64,000 nucleotides of DNA. Origin: Azolla caroliniana (taxonomy: Eukaryota; Polypodiophyta). The translations under genes and the position numbers were made by a program. The notes beneath the pieces were generated by a model. The model was not told the DNA's origin and ran no database searches. It worked only from the letters and a program-made list of their open reading frames with translations. Shown one piece after another: positions 10,772-20,856 of this stretch (within the stretch, counting starts at the first letter, position 1; each line of letters starts with the position of its first letter). The DNA is taken from assembly GCA_043228905.1 (NCBI GenBank), contig JBHGNT010000009.1, positions 6,076,001 through 6,140,000 of the forward strand, read 5' to 3'.

Positions 10772-11700
10772 GAAGCTCGACAGAACAAACTACGCATCTT
10801 GGTCCTACAAGATGCACCAGTACCTGCTTGGGCACAGTTACTGGAGCTATGTTGAAGGAGTGAATGACGCAACACCCAAATCGACACACAAAGACTTCCC
10901 AGCATGGGAACAATCGGTGAGCAGAGTGTTGTACTGTTTCGCGTCTTGTGTGGGTGAACAGCTATTATGCTACGTTCGGGATGCAAAAACGCCGAAGGCT
11001 GCGTGGGAAAATCTGAAGAAGATCTTCGCCGCGAGCACCATAGCTAGGAAGCTTCAGCTCCGACAGGAGTTAAGCAACCTATGACAACGCGATTTGTCGG
11101 TGGCTGACTATACCTCGAACATCAAGGAAATATGTGACTCCTTAGGTTCCATCGATGTGAACATCAAGGAAAGCGAGATGGTCCACGTCTGTCTTGGGGG
11201 TTTGGCGTCAAAGTTCGGAGCGTTCCGAACAGCTGTGTGTACACGGGAGAATACGCCGTCGTTTTTTGACTTACAATCGATGCTCCTTGTAGAGGAGAAC
11301 CATGCGGGTGCGTCGAAAAGCAGGCATGCCGGCAACAAGATGCTATACACAGAGGGAGATAGGCCCCATGGTCGTGGCGGACGAGTCGAGTCGGTACGCA
11401 ATGGAGGCGGCCGACGGGATCAAGGAAGAAGGCACCGAAGTGATGCCGACAACAATTCCGAACCCTTCGGAAACAGGGGGAATCGAGGTGACGAGAACCG
11501 GCAAGGGAAATCCGCTGCGAATTGATGGTATTGTGGCAAGAAGGGCCACAGGGAGAGCGAGTGTTTGAAAAAGCGCGCCGATTCGGAGAGAACCGAGTCC
11601 GGACAGACCGAGAAAGGAAATCGGCAACGATCGCACTACGCCGAAGGATCCGGAGAGGCCGGAAAAGGGTCAGTCTTCGTGACGAGACACGAAGCAAACT
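10772..11700 (+). pseudogene. Copia B gag (first copy)
   Basis: Starts inside gag at KLDRTNYASW and runs through the copia gag core (LLGHSYWSYVEG, AWENLKKIF, SVADYTSNIKEICDSL, VCLGGLASKF) and an Arg/Gly-rich tail to a zinc knuckle (WYCGKKGHRESEC near 11530-11570). TGA at 11082-11084 stands where the second copy has CGA. A TGA just before the knuckle at about 11524 is shared by both copies. The gag N-terminus, primer site and 5' LTR are lost through the deletion at 10771. Confidence 0.9.
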
Positions 11701-12180
11701 CTTAGAAGAAGATCTCCTCGAAGTCGGAGGAGGTGTGGTATGTCGACTCAGGCATGTCAAACCACATGACGTGCCATAAGGAGTGGTTCTCGTACTTAGA
11801 AAAACCAATGCAATCGAGAGTATTCGCAACCGGAGACGACACTCCGCATCCAATCGCGAATGTCGGAGAAGTTCCCCTGAGCCATGTCGAGCAGAAAGGG
11901 AAACTCATGAACGTGCTACACGTTCCGACAATCATGAAGAACTTGGTATCAGTCGGACAGATCGTCGACCAAGGGATGGAGGTCTGGCTTACACACCTCG
12001 GGTGCTTCATTGAGGAAGAAGGCCATGTTATTGCGCAAGGGCGCAGAGATGGGAGGATGTTCATCCTCGACTCTACTGACGGTGGCACCGCAATGTTCGC
12101 AAAGGGACAAAAAGTCGAGTCGGACATCGACTTATGGCACAAACGGATAGGCCTCGTTAACTACTAGCGGCTTCAGGACC
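11701..12180 (+). pseudogene. Copia B protease (first copy)
   Basis: The copia protease motif WYVDSGMSNHMT lies near 11735-11770, followed by the conserved LMNVLHVP and LVSVGQI blocks and the GAG-pre-integrase stretch ending DLWHKRIG near 12130-12155. TAG at 12165-12167 corresponds to CAG in the second copy; TAG at 12192-12194 is shared by both. Confidence 0.9.
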
Positions 12181-13186
12181 TGCAATGGAAATAGGTGGTA
12201 TTTGGATTGCCCAAATTTAGTGGCCGGAAGGCACAAATTAGTGAAGCATGCCAGCTTGGGAAGCAACACCGACTTCCCTTCCCAAACGAGCGTAAACGGA
12301 GCCGGAACAAGCTCGACTTGATACACTTCGTTGTGTGGGGGCCGACACAAAACGTTAGTCTTGGCGGGAGCCGATATTTCTTCTCCTTCATCGACGACTA
12401 CACGCGGCACATGTGGATCTACCCCATCGAGAGGAAGAGTGAAGTCTTCGACTGTTCCGGGACCTCAAAGGGTTCGTGGAAACGGAAATAGGAAGAAAGA
12501 TCAAGTGCTTGCGGTCAGATGGCGGAAAAGAATACTTTTCCAGTCAATTGAACGGTTATCTACAACAGATGGGAATTCGGCGCGAATTCAGTTGTAGATA
12601 CACACCGGAGCAAAATGGCGTGGCCGAGAGGAAAAATCAGTCGGTTGTGGAAGTGGCACGGGCAATGCTGGAAGAAAAGAGGTTGCCCAAGTTCTATTGG
12701 GTGGAGGTGGTACGCACCGCGGTATACATCCAAAATCGGATCGGAGAAAAAGTGTCGGCGCACGAGATATATTTCGGCACGAAGCCGAACTTGCGACACT
12801 GACGAATTTTCGGTAGCATTGCGTATGTGCATGTGCCGAAGGAGAAACGAAGAAAGCTAGACGCAAAGGCCGAGAAATGTATCTTGGTCGGTTACTCGGA
12901 CGAGCAGAAGGGTTATAAGTGTTATAACCCGCGCACCAAACAAGCGCGCGTGAGCCGCGACGTTGTATTCGATGATTCCGCGTCCTGGTACTTACCTCCG
13001 ACTCCAGGTCTCAACTCCAATCCGAGCTCTGACAATGAGGTCAGCAAGACTGAGATGCCTCCAGATGAGCCTGAAATCGGGACCGGCGAAGAGAGTCCGA
13101 TTTCGTTTCGGTTTAGCGGACCGAATGGACGACTCAGTCGGTTCAAATAGTGTGATGAAGAGCCGGCGAGTAGTGGAGACTCGGTC
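12181..13186 (+). pseudogene. Copia B integrase (first copy)
   Basis: The integrase core is readable over several frames: the CQLGKQHRLPF zinc-finger end, LDLIHFVVWGP (first Asp), FIDDYTRHMWIY, RSDGGKEYFS (second Asp), and YTPEQNGVAERKN (catalytic Glu) near 12600-12640, then ILVGYSDEQKGYKCYNP and VSRDVVFDD. A frameshift lies near 12470 and a TGA at about 12800. Confidence 0.88.
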
Positions 13187-13884
13187 ATGCATTCCCCACC
13201 CAGGAAGCCCAGGAGGCGGCTTATGCGCAAAAAGAAAGGAAAGAAGAGGATGTCGGATTCCGGCACGAATAGGAACGAGTCAGACCGGCGCGAGTCCGAC
13301 TCCGAGGGAAGGGGTGACGGGTCTTCAAGAGAGAAGTCCGCGACGGCCGAGAAGACCTCGACATCGGCTAATGACCGATTACGCCGATCTACTCGCCAGA
13401 AGAACCCAGTTGTGCGGTTCGGATACAACGAGTATATGGCGCATCATTATGCGTACATGACCCGTGTAGCGGAAGTGTGTGAGCCAGAGAGCTACGCAAA
13501 AGCGGCTAAGGACGCGAATTGGCGCACCACGATGGAGGACGATATGCACGCATTGGCGGAAAACGAGACCTGGGACCTGGTTGACTCACCGATAGGTGTG
13601 AAGCCGATCGGATGTAGGTGGGTGTACAGAGTCAAGTACAACACCGACGGCTCGGTCAACCGATACAAGGCCCGGTTAGTAGCGAAAGGCTATGCGCAAA
13701 AACACGACATTGACTACGATGAGACGCTTGCGACGGTCGCGAAGATGATGAGCATCCGTGTTTTGCTCACGGTAGCCGCGGCAAAGGGGTGGCACTTACA
13801 TCATATGGATGTAAAGAATGCGTTCCTGCAAAGTGAGCTTGAGGAACAGGTGTACATGGTACAACCCCCCGGATTTCACTCCGG
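13187..13884 (+). pseudogene. Copia B RT, N-terminal half (split by gypsy B)
   Basis: A Lys/Arg/Ser-rich linker is followed by the copia RT start: WRTTMEDDMHALAENETW, VNRYKARLVAKGY, DYDETLATV, MDVKNAF and YMVQPPGF. Coding similarity stops exactly at 13884, where the gypsy B LTR begins, and resumes at 20857. Removing gypsy B and one CCGG copy keeps the reading frame, so the insertion point is precise. Confidence 0.92.
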
Positions 13885-14501
13885 TGTCGAGGTATTCCTC
13901 GCGGATGTGTGGAATGAGGCGGGACCTCGGGGGTCCTGTACCGAAGAGCAAGAGAGAAAGGAGAAGAGACCCACTACGTGCGAGCGTAGATTCACAGGGA
14001 CACGGCCCTTCGACACAAAGATGCGAGTGGGACAGCGACACAGAGAGACACGAATGTATGTATGTATTAACAAAGACAACAACAAGAAGCACTAAGTCGG
14101 TTACAACCGAACAGGCCGGCGAACAGATGCCGATGCCTGTTCGTAAACGCACAGAAAGAAAGGAGTAGGTTGGAGGTGCTACCGAAAGCACTCGGGCATT
14201 CCTCAGAGCAGCGCGAGCCTCCCGAAACCTGCACAGAAAGGAACTACAGAGTATGGAAGAGAGAGAAGCCTTCGGCCCGCAATCCGACAACACTTCGTCC
14301 TCTCTAATTCCGCGATCCCTTCGCCCCTCCTCGTCTCCCTCCTTTTATAGGCAAGGAAGGAGCCGTTTCCCCTTTACTTCCTACCTACCGAATCTACCTG
14401 CCTAGGATCTCCTATGTACAACATAAGGCGCACGTGCATGAAGAGCCGGTTCCTACGCTCCGGTGCACCGATTCCGCTTGTGGACGGTTTTCTTCACGAC
14501 A
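13885..14501 (-). repeat. Gypsy B 3' LTR
   Basis: The 617-bp LTR lies at the low-coordinate end. A minus-strand TATA box (TATAAAA) is at 14349-14343. On the minus strand the purine-rich AGGTGGGGGCGAA (14514-14502) lies directly before this LTR and is the polypurine tract. Confidence 0.95.
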
Positions 14502-15190
14502 TTCGCCCCCACCTAACCGCGCATCCACCGGCATGCGCCAAATTGAGTTGGGACGGAGAAAACCGGTCCAGCCTTCATTCCCCGCCCGTCGGTTCTTCCT
14601 CGGTTTCGGATCGTTCGTCGTTCCGGTCCAGGTTAACCGGATCCGGCTCGTCGTCGCGACGCTTCTTGAACGCTTTGATCCGCTTCCCAGCTATCGATAT
14701 CGCCATTCTCGTGCCGTCGAGTTCTGCCAGATGGTACGTCCCGTTGTCGTTGGCGCTTTGTACCACGTAAGGCCCGAACCACCTTCTTGCGAACTTCCGT
14801 GTTGCTCGGTGCTGGTTGTCGAGGCTGCTGTCATAGACTAGCACCCAGTCGCCTTCCTCGATCTTCTTCGGTCGGAGCCGGCGCGTCCGGTCGAACCGGG
14901 CTTTGTTCCTCGTCCTTGCCACCCGAAGCTTTCTCGCAGCCTGCTCCACGTCCTCCGGTCTTCGCTCGAGCTGTCGTATACGCGCCGCCAACAATTCCTC
15001 TCAGCTCATCTCGTCTCTCCAGTCCACGGTTGCCCACGAGGAGATCGTACGTTCCATCGGCATGACCAGCTTCTGCCCAAACATGAGCTCTGCCGGCATG
15101 AATCCGGTTACCGAACTGTGCGTAGTTCGGTCAGCCCACAACGCGTAAGGCAGCAGCCGCGGCCAGTTCCCGACTTGCCCCCCCCGCATG
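14502..15190 (-). pseudogene. Gypsy B integrase C-terminus with GPY-type module
   Basis: The minus-strand frame 14994-14575 reads a basic helical segment, then WFGPYVVQ, typical of the GPY/F module of gypsy integrases, and a charged tail. The preceding piece at 15189-15001 is the end of the integrase core in another frame; a run of eight C at 15178-15185 marks the frameshift. No chromodomain can be recognised. Confidence 0.8.
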
Positions 15191-16523
15191 CCCGAACTAA
15201 CGCCTTGATGATAGGTCCGTGTCCGTTCTCCACCTTCCCATTCACCTCCGGATTGTACGCAGTGGTAAGCGAGAGCTTGACTCCTAGCCGGTCGAACAAC
15301 TCCTCGGCTTCTTCGGCGTCCAACTCCCCGCGATCAGCCACGATCTTCCCGACGCACCTGTACCGGCATATCACGTCCTCGATCAGGAACCGACATACGG
15401 CCGCGGTCGTTTTGTTCTGAAGGGCTCGGCCTTCCACCTGGTTCGTCAGATCTTCCCGAGCCAAGACCAGATACCGCATCTGTCCTACTCCCATCGGCAT
15501 CGTCACCAGATCTACCATCCATTTGAAGTGGATGGTCGGAGGGTACGTAGGGTGCAGCTCGTCCCGATGTCGGACTATGGAGTGCATCTGACAGCTCTCG
15601 CAAGTCGTCACGAACCGATGCACGTCCCGGTACAGTCCCGGCCACCAGTACTTCCCCTTTATCTTCTCGAACGTGGCCCACGTTCCACGGTGTCCAGCCC
15701 AAGGGCTGTTGTGGTAGGCCGTCAGCAGCTCCTCCTGTTCTTCCTTCATCGCCACCACCCGGAGCGGGACGTCGTTCCTCTTCTTCGGGTGCTTCCATAA
15801 GTATCCGTCCCGGAGAAAGAATCGGTATGCTTTCTTCCGGATCCGGTTGGCCTCGTCCCTCGTCCATGACGCATCCGGTGTCATTCTCCTCAAAAATCCA
15901 CCGATCTGGAGCCACTCGCCGTCGTACTTGCTCTCGTCGAAGTCGTTAAGTACCGGAGTGCTCGTCCCATCGGTTGTCACGTACGCCGCCTCGAAGAAGT
16001 CCACGCCGACTTCTTCGTCCTCCGAAACCATGCCGCCCTCGTCATCAAACCTCGCCCTCGAAAGCATGTCGGCCATGGCGTTGTCCTTTTCGGAAATGTG
16101 TCGTATTTCCGGGTCTAGGGACTTGGTGTACGCTATCCACCTGAGCATCGCCAGGTCCGGCGTCGCGCATCCGGAAACCATGCCGAGAATTGGCAGGCAA
16201 TCCGTCTCGATAACCACTTCTGTCCCAATCAGGTAGTCTTTGTCGGCCTTTACTGCCGAAACGATACCCCAGAGTTCGCGTTTAACCTGGGCGTACCCTC
16301 GCTGTCGCTCACTAAGGACCTTCGCGCCGAATCGGACCAGGAACCGAATGCCGTCCTTGTCTTCTTGGTTGACAACCCATCCGATCCCGGTCGGGCTTGT
16401 ATCCACCGTTATGTATACCGGGGTACCCTTCTCGTAGATAGCCTTCCGGAGCGCCGGTGCTGCCGCAAGAGCTTCCTTCTGCTTCTGGACCGACTCCGTG
16501 TGCTCGTCTCGCCATTCGAATTT
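15108..16523 (-). CDS. Gypsy B RNase H and integrase core
   Basis: A 432-residue open stretch (from the ATG at 16406, with the same frame open up to the TGA at 16524-16526) reads RNase H (VDTSPTGIGWVV, RELWGIVSA, ETDCLPILG) followed by an integrase HHCC finger (YHNSPWAGHRGTW to CESCQMH near 15710-15590), the core Asp in KWMVDLVTMP, a second Asp in VADRGELD, and the Glu in VNGKVENGHG. All expected metal-binding residues are visible. Only the frameshift at 15178-15185 separates it from the GPY module. Confidence 0.88.
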   Translation of the reverse strand, partial: KFEWRDEHTESVQKQKEALAAAPALRKAIYEKGTPVYITVDTSPTGIGWVVNQEDKDGIRFLVRFGAKVLSERQRGYAQVKRELWGIVSAVKADKDYLIGTEVVIETDCLPILGMVSGCATPDLAMLRWIAYTKSLDPEIRHISEKDNAMADMLSRARFDDEGGMVSEDEEVGVDFFEAAYVTTDGTSTPVLNDFDESKYDGEWLQIGGFLRRMTPDASWTRDEANRIRKKAYRFFLRDGYLWKHPKKRNDVPLRVVAMKEEQEELLTAYHNSPWAGHRGTWATFEKIKGKYWWPGLYRDVHRFVTTCESCQMHSIVRHRDELHPTYPPTIHFKWMVDLVTMPMGVGQMRYLVLAREDLTNQVEGRALQNKTTAAVCRFLIEDVICRYRCVGKIVADRGELDAEEAEELFDRLGVKLSLTTAYNPEVNGKVENGHGPIIKALVRACGGGKSGTGRGCCLTRCGLTELRTVR

Positions 16524-17573
16524 TCACCCTTTCTTCAGCAACCCGTATAGCGGCTCCGCAACGTGGGCGTAATGCGGGATCCATATGTGGTAGAACACGC
16601 ATGCCCCCAGGAACCTCCGAACTTCCGTAACCGAGCTACAGTCGGTCTTCATCGCGGAGATGGCTTCTACCTTTGCCGGAGACGGCTTCCGGCCATATGG
16701 TCCACATAGGTGTCCGACCACTAAGATTTCTGACTGCCCGAAGGCCGATTTCTCCCCGGAGAAGGTGAGCCTCGCATCCTCTAGCCTTTGTAGCACCTTC
16801 TCGCAGTCGTCGACGTGTGCTGCCACGAATCGCCGGCATCCGTTCGGCCCGAGTGTCTCGTCCTTCTCTTCCACCGGGCACCCCTTGATCGGGATGTCGT
16901 CTAGAAACGGCATGGTGATGTCCGGGATACAATCCCTCAGTACCTTGTTCATTGCATTCACCATGTGGGCCACCGAGCTAGTCCCTCCTTGTGGCAGGGT
17001 ACACATTCGCACTAGACCGAGGGGAGTTCGCATCGTCGTAATGTCTCTGCTCTCCACGGCTAGCTGGAACTGGTCGTACCCCGAGTATAGATCACCGACC
17101 GAGTAAATCGACCTTCCGGCGAAGGCCTCCGCGAACTCGTCTATGGTCGGTCCGATTCCTGCGTTCCGAATGGTTACTCTGTTGACCGGCAGCAGGTCTT
17201 GAATGAAGCGCATCGTCCCGTTTTTCTTTGGTACGGTAAACCATCGGTTCGAGTATGGGGCACTCGACGGTTCGAGAATGCCCATATCTACTTTCTGCCT
17301 CAATAGCTCCATCAACTTCGGGATGTGAGCTCTCGGTACCGGAATCGGCTTGAGATTCCACGGCACATGCGGTACCGTGAATATCACCATCGGCTCCAGG
17401 ATCGTCGGGTCTACGCACCCGATCTCTTCCGGTGAGAATGCAAAGGCCTTTCCGTGCCTTCCGAGCATTCTCCGAAACTGGTCTTCCTCCGCCGGCAGTA
17501 GGAACCCGCCCCCACCGATCTTGAGCTCCCAGAGTGTCCCGTCGGTGAAGGTGTGTCCTATGCAGGCCGGATC
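16524..17573 (-). CDS. Gypsy B reverse transcriptase
   Basis: The frame is open from about 17571 to a TGA at 16524-16526. RT signatures: RWFTVPKKNGTMRFIQDL, VGDLYSGYDQFQL, RMCTLPQGGTSS and the catalytic MPFLDDIPIKG near 16905-16870, where FLDD stands for the more common YLDD or YIDD. VRRFLGACVFYHIWIP links to RNase H. The FLDD-IPIKG form and the long spacer after it are unlike gypsy A, C and D and indicate a separate lineage. Confidence 0.88.
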   Translation of the reverse strand, partial: DPACIGHTFTDGTLWELKIGGGGFLLPAEEDQFRRMLGRHGKAFAFSPEEIGCVDPTILEPMVIFTVPHVPWNLKPIPVPRAHIPKLMELLRQKVDMGILEPSSAPYSNRWFTVPKKNGTMRFIQDLLPVNRVTIRNAGIGPTIDEFAEAFAGRSIYSVGDLYSGYDQFQLAVESRDITTMRTPLGLVRMCTLPQGGTSSVAHMVNAMNKVLRDCIPDITMPFLDDIPIKGCPVEEKDETLGPNGCRRFVAAHVDDCEKVLQRLEDARLTFSGEKSAFGQSEILVVGHLCGPYGRKPSPAKVEAISAMKTDCSSVTEVRRFLGACVFYHIWIPHYAHVAEPLYGLLKKG

Positions 17574-18069
17574 TCATAAACTGGGGTCCGACGCAACCCC
17601 TTTGATTCGGGACTCGCTGCCCTCCGGTAAGGGTGCCGCGACCGGCCTTACCTTCCGGTCCACAGTCTTGTACTTCGTGCTAACTCGGGCCATTTGATCC
17701 GACCCGAGCCCCTGACTGAAGTTCGCGATGACTTCATACATCTCTTCGGAACATACCGGTATCGTCCGGTCTTCGTTAAGGTCTTCTCCGGCTACTTTCC
17801 TCAGCATCCCCAAGGTGTCGTCGAAGGAGACCGCCTCCACGGCTCCGCTGATTTCCTCGTCCGGGCCGAGAACTCCGCCACTCGAAGTCGCTCTTCCGCC
17901 CTTGCCTTCTCTCAGCCAACGATGCCGACTATCATACACCCTCCATCGTTGGAGAAGAAAAATTTTCTACCTATCGTACAAGGATTCTTCGGTTTCGGTT
18001 CTATCGTACAGCTGTGGGGTCTTTCCCGAGTGTCCGGACTGTCTTGGCCCCACGCCTTGGCAGCCCTCT
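17574..18069 (-). pseudogene. Gypsy B spacer between protease and RT
   Basis: An acidic, low-complexity stretch on the minus strand (17939-17574, in a different frame from its neighbours) without a recognised domain. It ends at a TAA immediately before the RT frame. It is probably part of the original polyprotein, broken by a frameshift near 18000. Confidence 0.55.
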
Positions 18070-19749
18070 CTAAAAATCCTCCCGGTTCTCGCCACCGAGG
18101 GATTCGCGGTTTCGCTCGTGGTTCGGTCGCACCGTCAGAAATTGGACCGAATGGCACCCGTCCTGGCTTTTGACCCTCGCGTAGGCCGAACCGTTGTCTA
18201 GCACCTTAGTCTCCATCCGCGCCGCCGTGATGTATGGTTCACCTAATATGACCGGGTGCGAGGACGTCTCCCGTACGAAGAAGTGCTGGTCAATCTCGAC
18301 GTCGCCGATCTTGACTCGCACGTTCGGGCAGGCCCCATGCAGTTCCTCGGTGGCGTGCGTCGCCGCCCGTATCTTCCACCCGTGCTTGGTGTTGATCGGC
18401 CACTTTCCCTTCTTATAGAAGTCCATGGACATCAGGTTTATTTCCGAACCGTGGTCCACCAATGTCACCACCGGTTCCTGAACATCTCCGATCTTCACCG
18501 GGGTCTCCGTGGTCGCTCGGGCCCAGTGCGGCCTTGAATAGTGGCTCTTCGCCCACTCATCTTCCAACGCCATGTCGTCGATGTGCGTCGTCCGCACCTC
18601 CACCGGTCTTTTCGGTTCCGTCTCCGTCGACAGCCTCTTCCGTTTCACCAGGTCCACAATGGAGTCGTGGAACTCCTTCTTGGCGATCCCTAGCACCTCC
18701 TGCAATGACAGCTCCACTTTGCTGTCGAGGATCCGTTCTTCGAGGACCTTTCGTAGGTCCGTAGTCCTTTCTATTTCCGTCCCCAGTCGGTATTCGCCCT
18801 TCCTGGGGTTATCTTGCGAGCTGGACCCACCGGCATCGTTCCGTCGTTGCCCGAATCGGGTCTCGTACCGTTGTGAGGGCCCGGCCGCTCCGGCTTTCCC
18901 CACTCGTTTGTCTTCTACCAGAGCCTCGTAGTTCCGGCAGGCGGCTTCTATGAAGCCCGTCTTCTCCTCGACCGGATCGCTCCACCCGGTTATTTCCCGG
19001 ACCCGTCTCTCAGCGCGGTCCGTTTCATCTTTCCTCAGCCGTGCGCCGGCAAGACCTTCCAGCATTGCCGACCAGAATCCGTCTTTGCCCTCCTTTCGGG
19101 CCTTGCTACCCCCAACCCGAATGTCGGCCGACGCCGAGTAGTGGATGGCCTCCACGTGTCGGGCCGCTGCCTCTTCCATCAGTCTCTTCATTCCTCCTGC
19201 CCCGTCGTTTCGGTTTAGGGCCCTTCTGGTGTCGCCGGCGTGCACCCGGCCTTCCCACAGGTACACCACCCGGTTCCTCAACGCTTCTGCGAAATTGCCG
19301 CAGTCCTTCCGGATGTGGCCGACCTCGTCGCACCACATGCACCTGTTCCCTGCTACCGATCGTCGGTCACGAGCTGGTTCGCCGCCTTCCCTTCGAGTCT
19401 GGGCGATCTGGAGATCCTTTATCGCCCGCGTCAACTCCTCCAGCGCTGCTCCTCCGGACGAGCCACTGACCATGCCGGTCGAAGCCAGACCGGTTTCGAG
19501 CCATTCCCGGGTTTCTTCCCTTCGCCCTTGCGGTGCCGGTTCAAGCCTCCTTGCTGTGACAGAGCCCGCACCAGCCGCCCCGTTGTCTGCCCATTCTCGC
19601 CGTTTGTCGAAACGGCCACAGACTCTCTTAACCGCAGCCCAGTCAGTCGTCAGCCCATCTTCGGTTTCCAGTAAGGAGCCGACTTGGTCCTGGTCCCGCT
19701 TGTCCACCGACTTGACGAATAGTAGGACCCGGCTCGTATCCAGAACAGT
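18070..19749 (-). CDS. Gypsy B gag C-terminal half and protease
   Basis: A 545-residue frame (ATG at 19707) carries a zinc knuckle CMWCDEVGHIRKDC near 19335-19295, a long charged spacer, and a protease core VTLVDHGSEINLMS near 18480-18440, with DHG in place of DSG/DTG, then HPVILGEPY near 18260. It is separated from the gag N-terminus by one TGA at about 19750. Confidence 0.85.
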   Translation of the reverse strand, partial: TVLDTSRVLLFVKSVDKRDQDQVGSLLETEDGLTTDWAAVKRVCGRFDKRREWADNGAAGAGSVTARRLEPAPQGRREETREWLETGLASTGMVSGSSGGAALEELTRAIKDLQIAQTRREGGEPARDRRSVAGNRCMWCDEVGHIRKDCGNFAEALRNRVVYLWEGRVHAGDTRRALNRNDGAGGMKRLMEEAAARHVEAIHYSASADIRVGGSKARKEGKDGFWSAMLEGLAGARLRKDETDRAERRVREITGWSDPVEEKTGFIEAACRNYEALVEDKRVGKAGAAGPSQRYETRFGQRRNDAGGSSSQDNPRKGEYRLGTEIERTTDLRKVLEERILDSKVELSLQEVLGIAKKEFHDSIVDLVKRKRLSTETEPKRPVEVRTTHIDDMALEDEWAKSHYSRPHWARATTETPVKIGDVQEPVVTLVDHGSEINLMSMDFYKKGKWPINTKHGWKIRAATHATEELHGACPNVRVKIGDVEIDQHFFVRETSSHPVILGEPYITAARMETKVLDNGSAYARVKSQDGCHSVQFLTVRPNHERNRESLGGENREDF

Positions 19750-20196
19750 TCAGTCAAGCGCCGAAAGGCGCGCAAAGCGTTCTTCGAACTCCCGGAGGAG
19801 TGTCGACGCGTTTCTTCCCTTGCCGGGGGACTCCACCCACTCCATGAAGTCCCGTTTCGAAAGCCGGAGCGTGTCGTCCAGCCCATATCTTTCTAGGAGT
19901 CGACCTTCGAACTCCTCCCAGGTACGGCTCTCCGCCCGCACCTCGAGCACCTCCGCATGGATGCTCGGCATCGCCACTCGAGGGAACCCGGCAAGACGCC
20001 TCTCTTCCGGAATGTCCCGCATTAGCATTTCTGCCCCGTACAACGCCAAATACTTCGTGGTATCCTTTCCGCTGAACCGGCCGATCGTACCGACGACCGC
20101 CTCAATGGCTCTGTCGAGGGCGTCGGTGCCCTCGCGTGCACTCAATATCCGATCCACGGCCGAAGCCATGGCCTCTGCAAAATCCGACCCCTTCAT
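19750..20196 (-). CDS. Gypsy B gag N-terminal half
   Basis: The likely start is the ATG at 20196 (KGSDFAEAMASA follows); an upstream GTG at 20223 overlaps the primer site and is not needed. The product is helical and charged, with the gag core (LDRAIEAVVGTIGRF, FPRVAMPSIHAEVLEVRAESRTWEEFEGRLLERY in two blocks). It aligns in order with the remnant at 3980-3592. Confidence 0.8.
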   Translation of the reverse strand: MKGSDFAEAMASAVDRILSAREGTDALDRAIEAVVGTIGRFSGKDTTKYLALYGAEMLMRDIPEERRLAGFPRVAMPSIHAEVLEVRAESRTWEEFEGRLLERYGLDDTLRLSKRDFMEWVESPGKGRNASTLLREFEERFARLSALD

Positions 20197-20220
20197 CTTC
20201 TGCTCTTCTGCCGCCTCCTT

Positions 20221-20236
20221 CACGTCGGGTTCACCA
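20221..20236 (-). other. Gypsy B primer binding site
   Basis: Minus-strand TGGTGAACCCGACGTG, three bases inside the 5' LTR end at 20240. It matches the site at 4028-4043 with one change. It would pair with a tRNA ending in TTCACCA; the tRNA is not identified here. Confidence 0.75.
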
Positions 20237-20239
20237 AGA

Positions 20240-20856
20240 TGTCGAAGTATTCCTCGCGGATGCGTGGAATGAGGCAGGACCTCGGGGGTCCTGTACCGAA
20301 GAGCAAGAGAGAAAGGAGAAGAGACCCACTACGTGCGAGCGTAGATTCACAGGGACACGGCCCTTCGACACAAAGATGCGAGTGGGACAGCGACACAGAG
20401 AGACACGAATGTATGTATGTATTAACAAAGACAACAACAAGAAGCACTAAGTCGGTTACAACCGAACAGGCCGGCGAACAGATGCCGATGCTTGTTCGTA
20501 AACGCACAGAAAGAAAGGAGTAGGTTGGAGGTGCTGCCGGAAGCACTCGGGCATTCCTCAGAGCAGCGCGAGCCTCCCGAAACCTGCACAGAAAGGAACT
20601 ACAGAGTATGGAAGAGAGAGAAGCCTTCGGCCCGCAATCCGACAACACTTCGTCCTCTCTGATTCCGCGATCCCTTCGCCCCTCCTCGTCTCCCTCCTTT
20701 TATAGGCAAGGAAGGAGCCGTTTCCCCTTTACTTCCTACCTACCGAATCTACCTGCCTAGGATCTCCTATGTACAACATAAGGCGCACGTGCATGAAGAG
20801 CCGGTTCCTACGCTCCGGTGCACCGATTCCGCTTGTGGACGGTTTTCTTCACGACA
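20240..20856 (-). repeat. Gypsy B 5' LTR
   Basis: The 617-bp partner of 13885-14501, with minus-strand TATAAAA near 20704-20698. It ends CGACA/CCGG at 20856, and copia B coding resumes at the next base. Confidence 0.95.

Larger units (their letters stand above)
13885..20856 (-). mobile_element. Gypsy B: complete minus-strand Ty3/gypsy element
   Basis: A 6,972-bp element with two 617-bp LTRs (13885-14501 and 20240-20856), TGTCG/CGACA ends, and a 4-bp CCGG duplication (13881-13884 and 20857-20860). The 5738-bp internal region reads gag, protease, RT, RNase H and integrase on the minus strand. By eye the two LTRs differ at seven positions, all transitions, with no indel (about 1.1 percent). It is therefore a fairly recent insertion into copia B. 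Coding frames already carry a few stops and frameshifts, so it is not autonomous as it stands. Confidence 0.96.

Noticed and set aside
18194-20272. Long plus-strand frames opposite gypsy B gag (up to 375 residues)
   Set aside because: GC-rich antisense shadows; the minus strand has the zinc knuckle, protease and RT.
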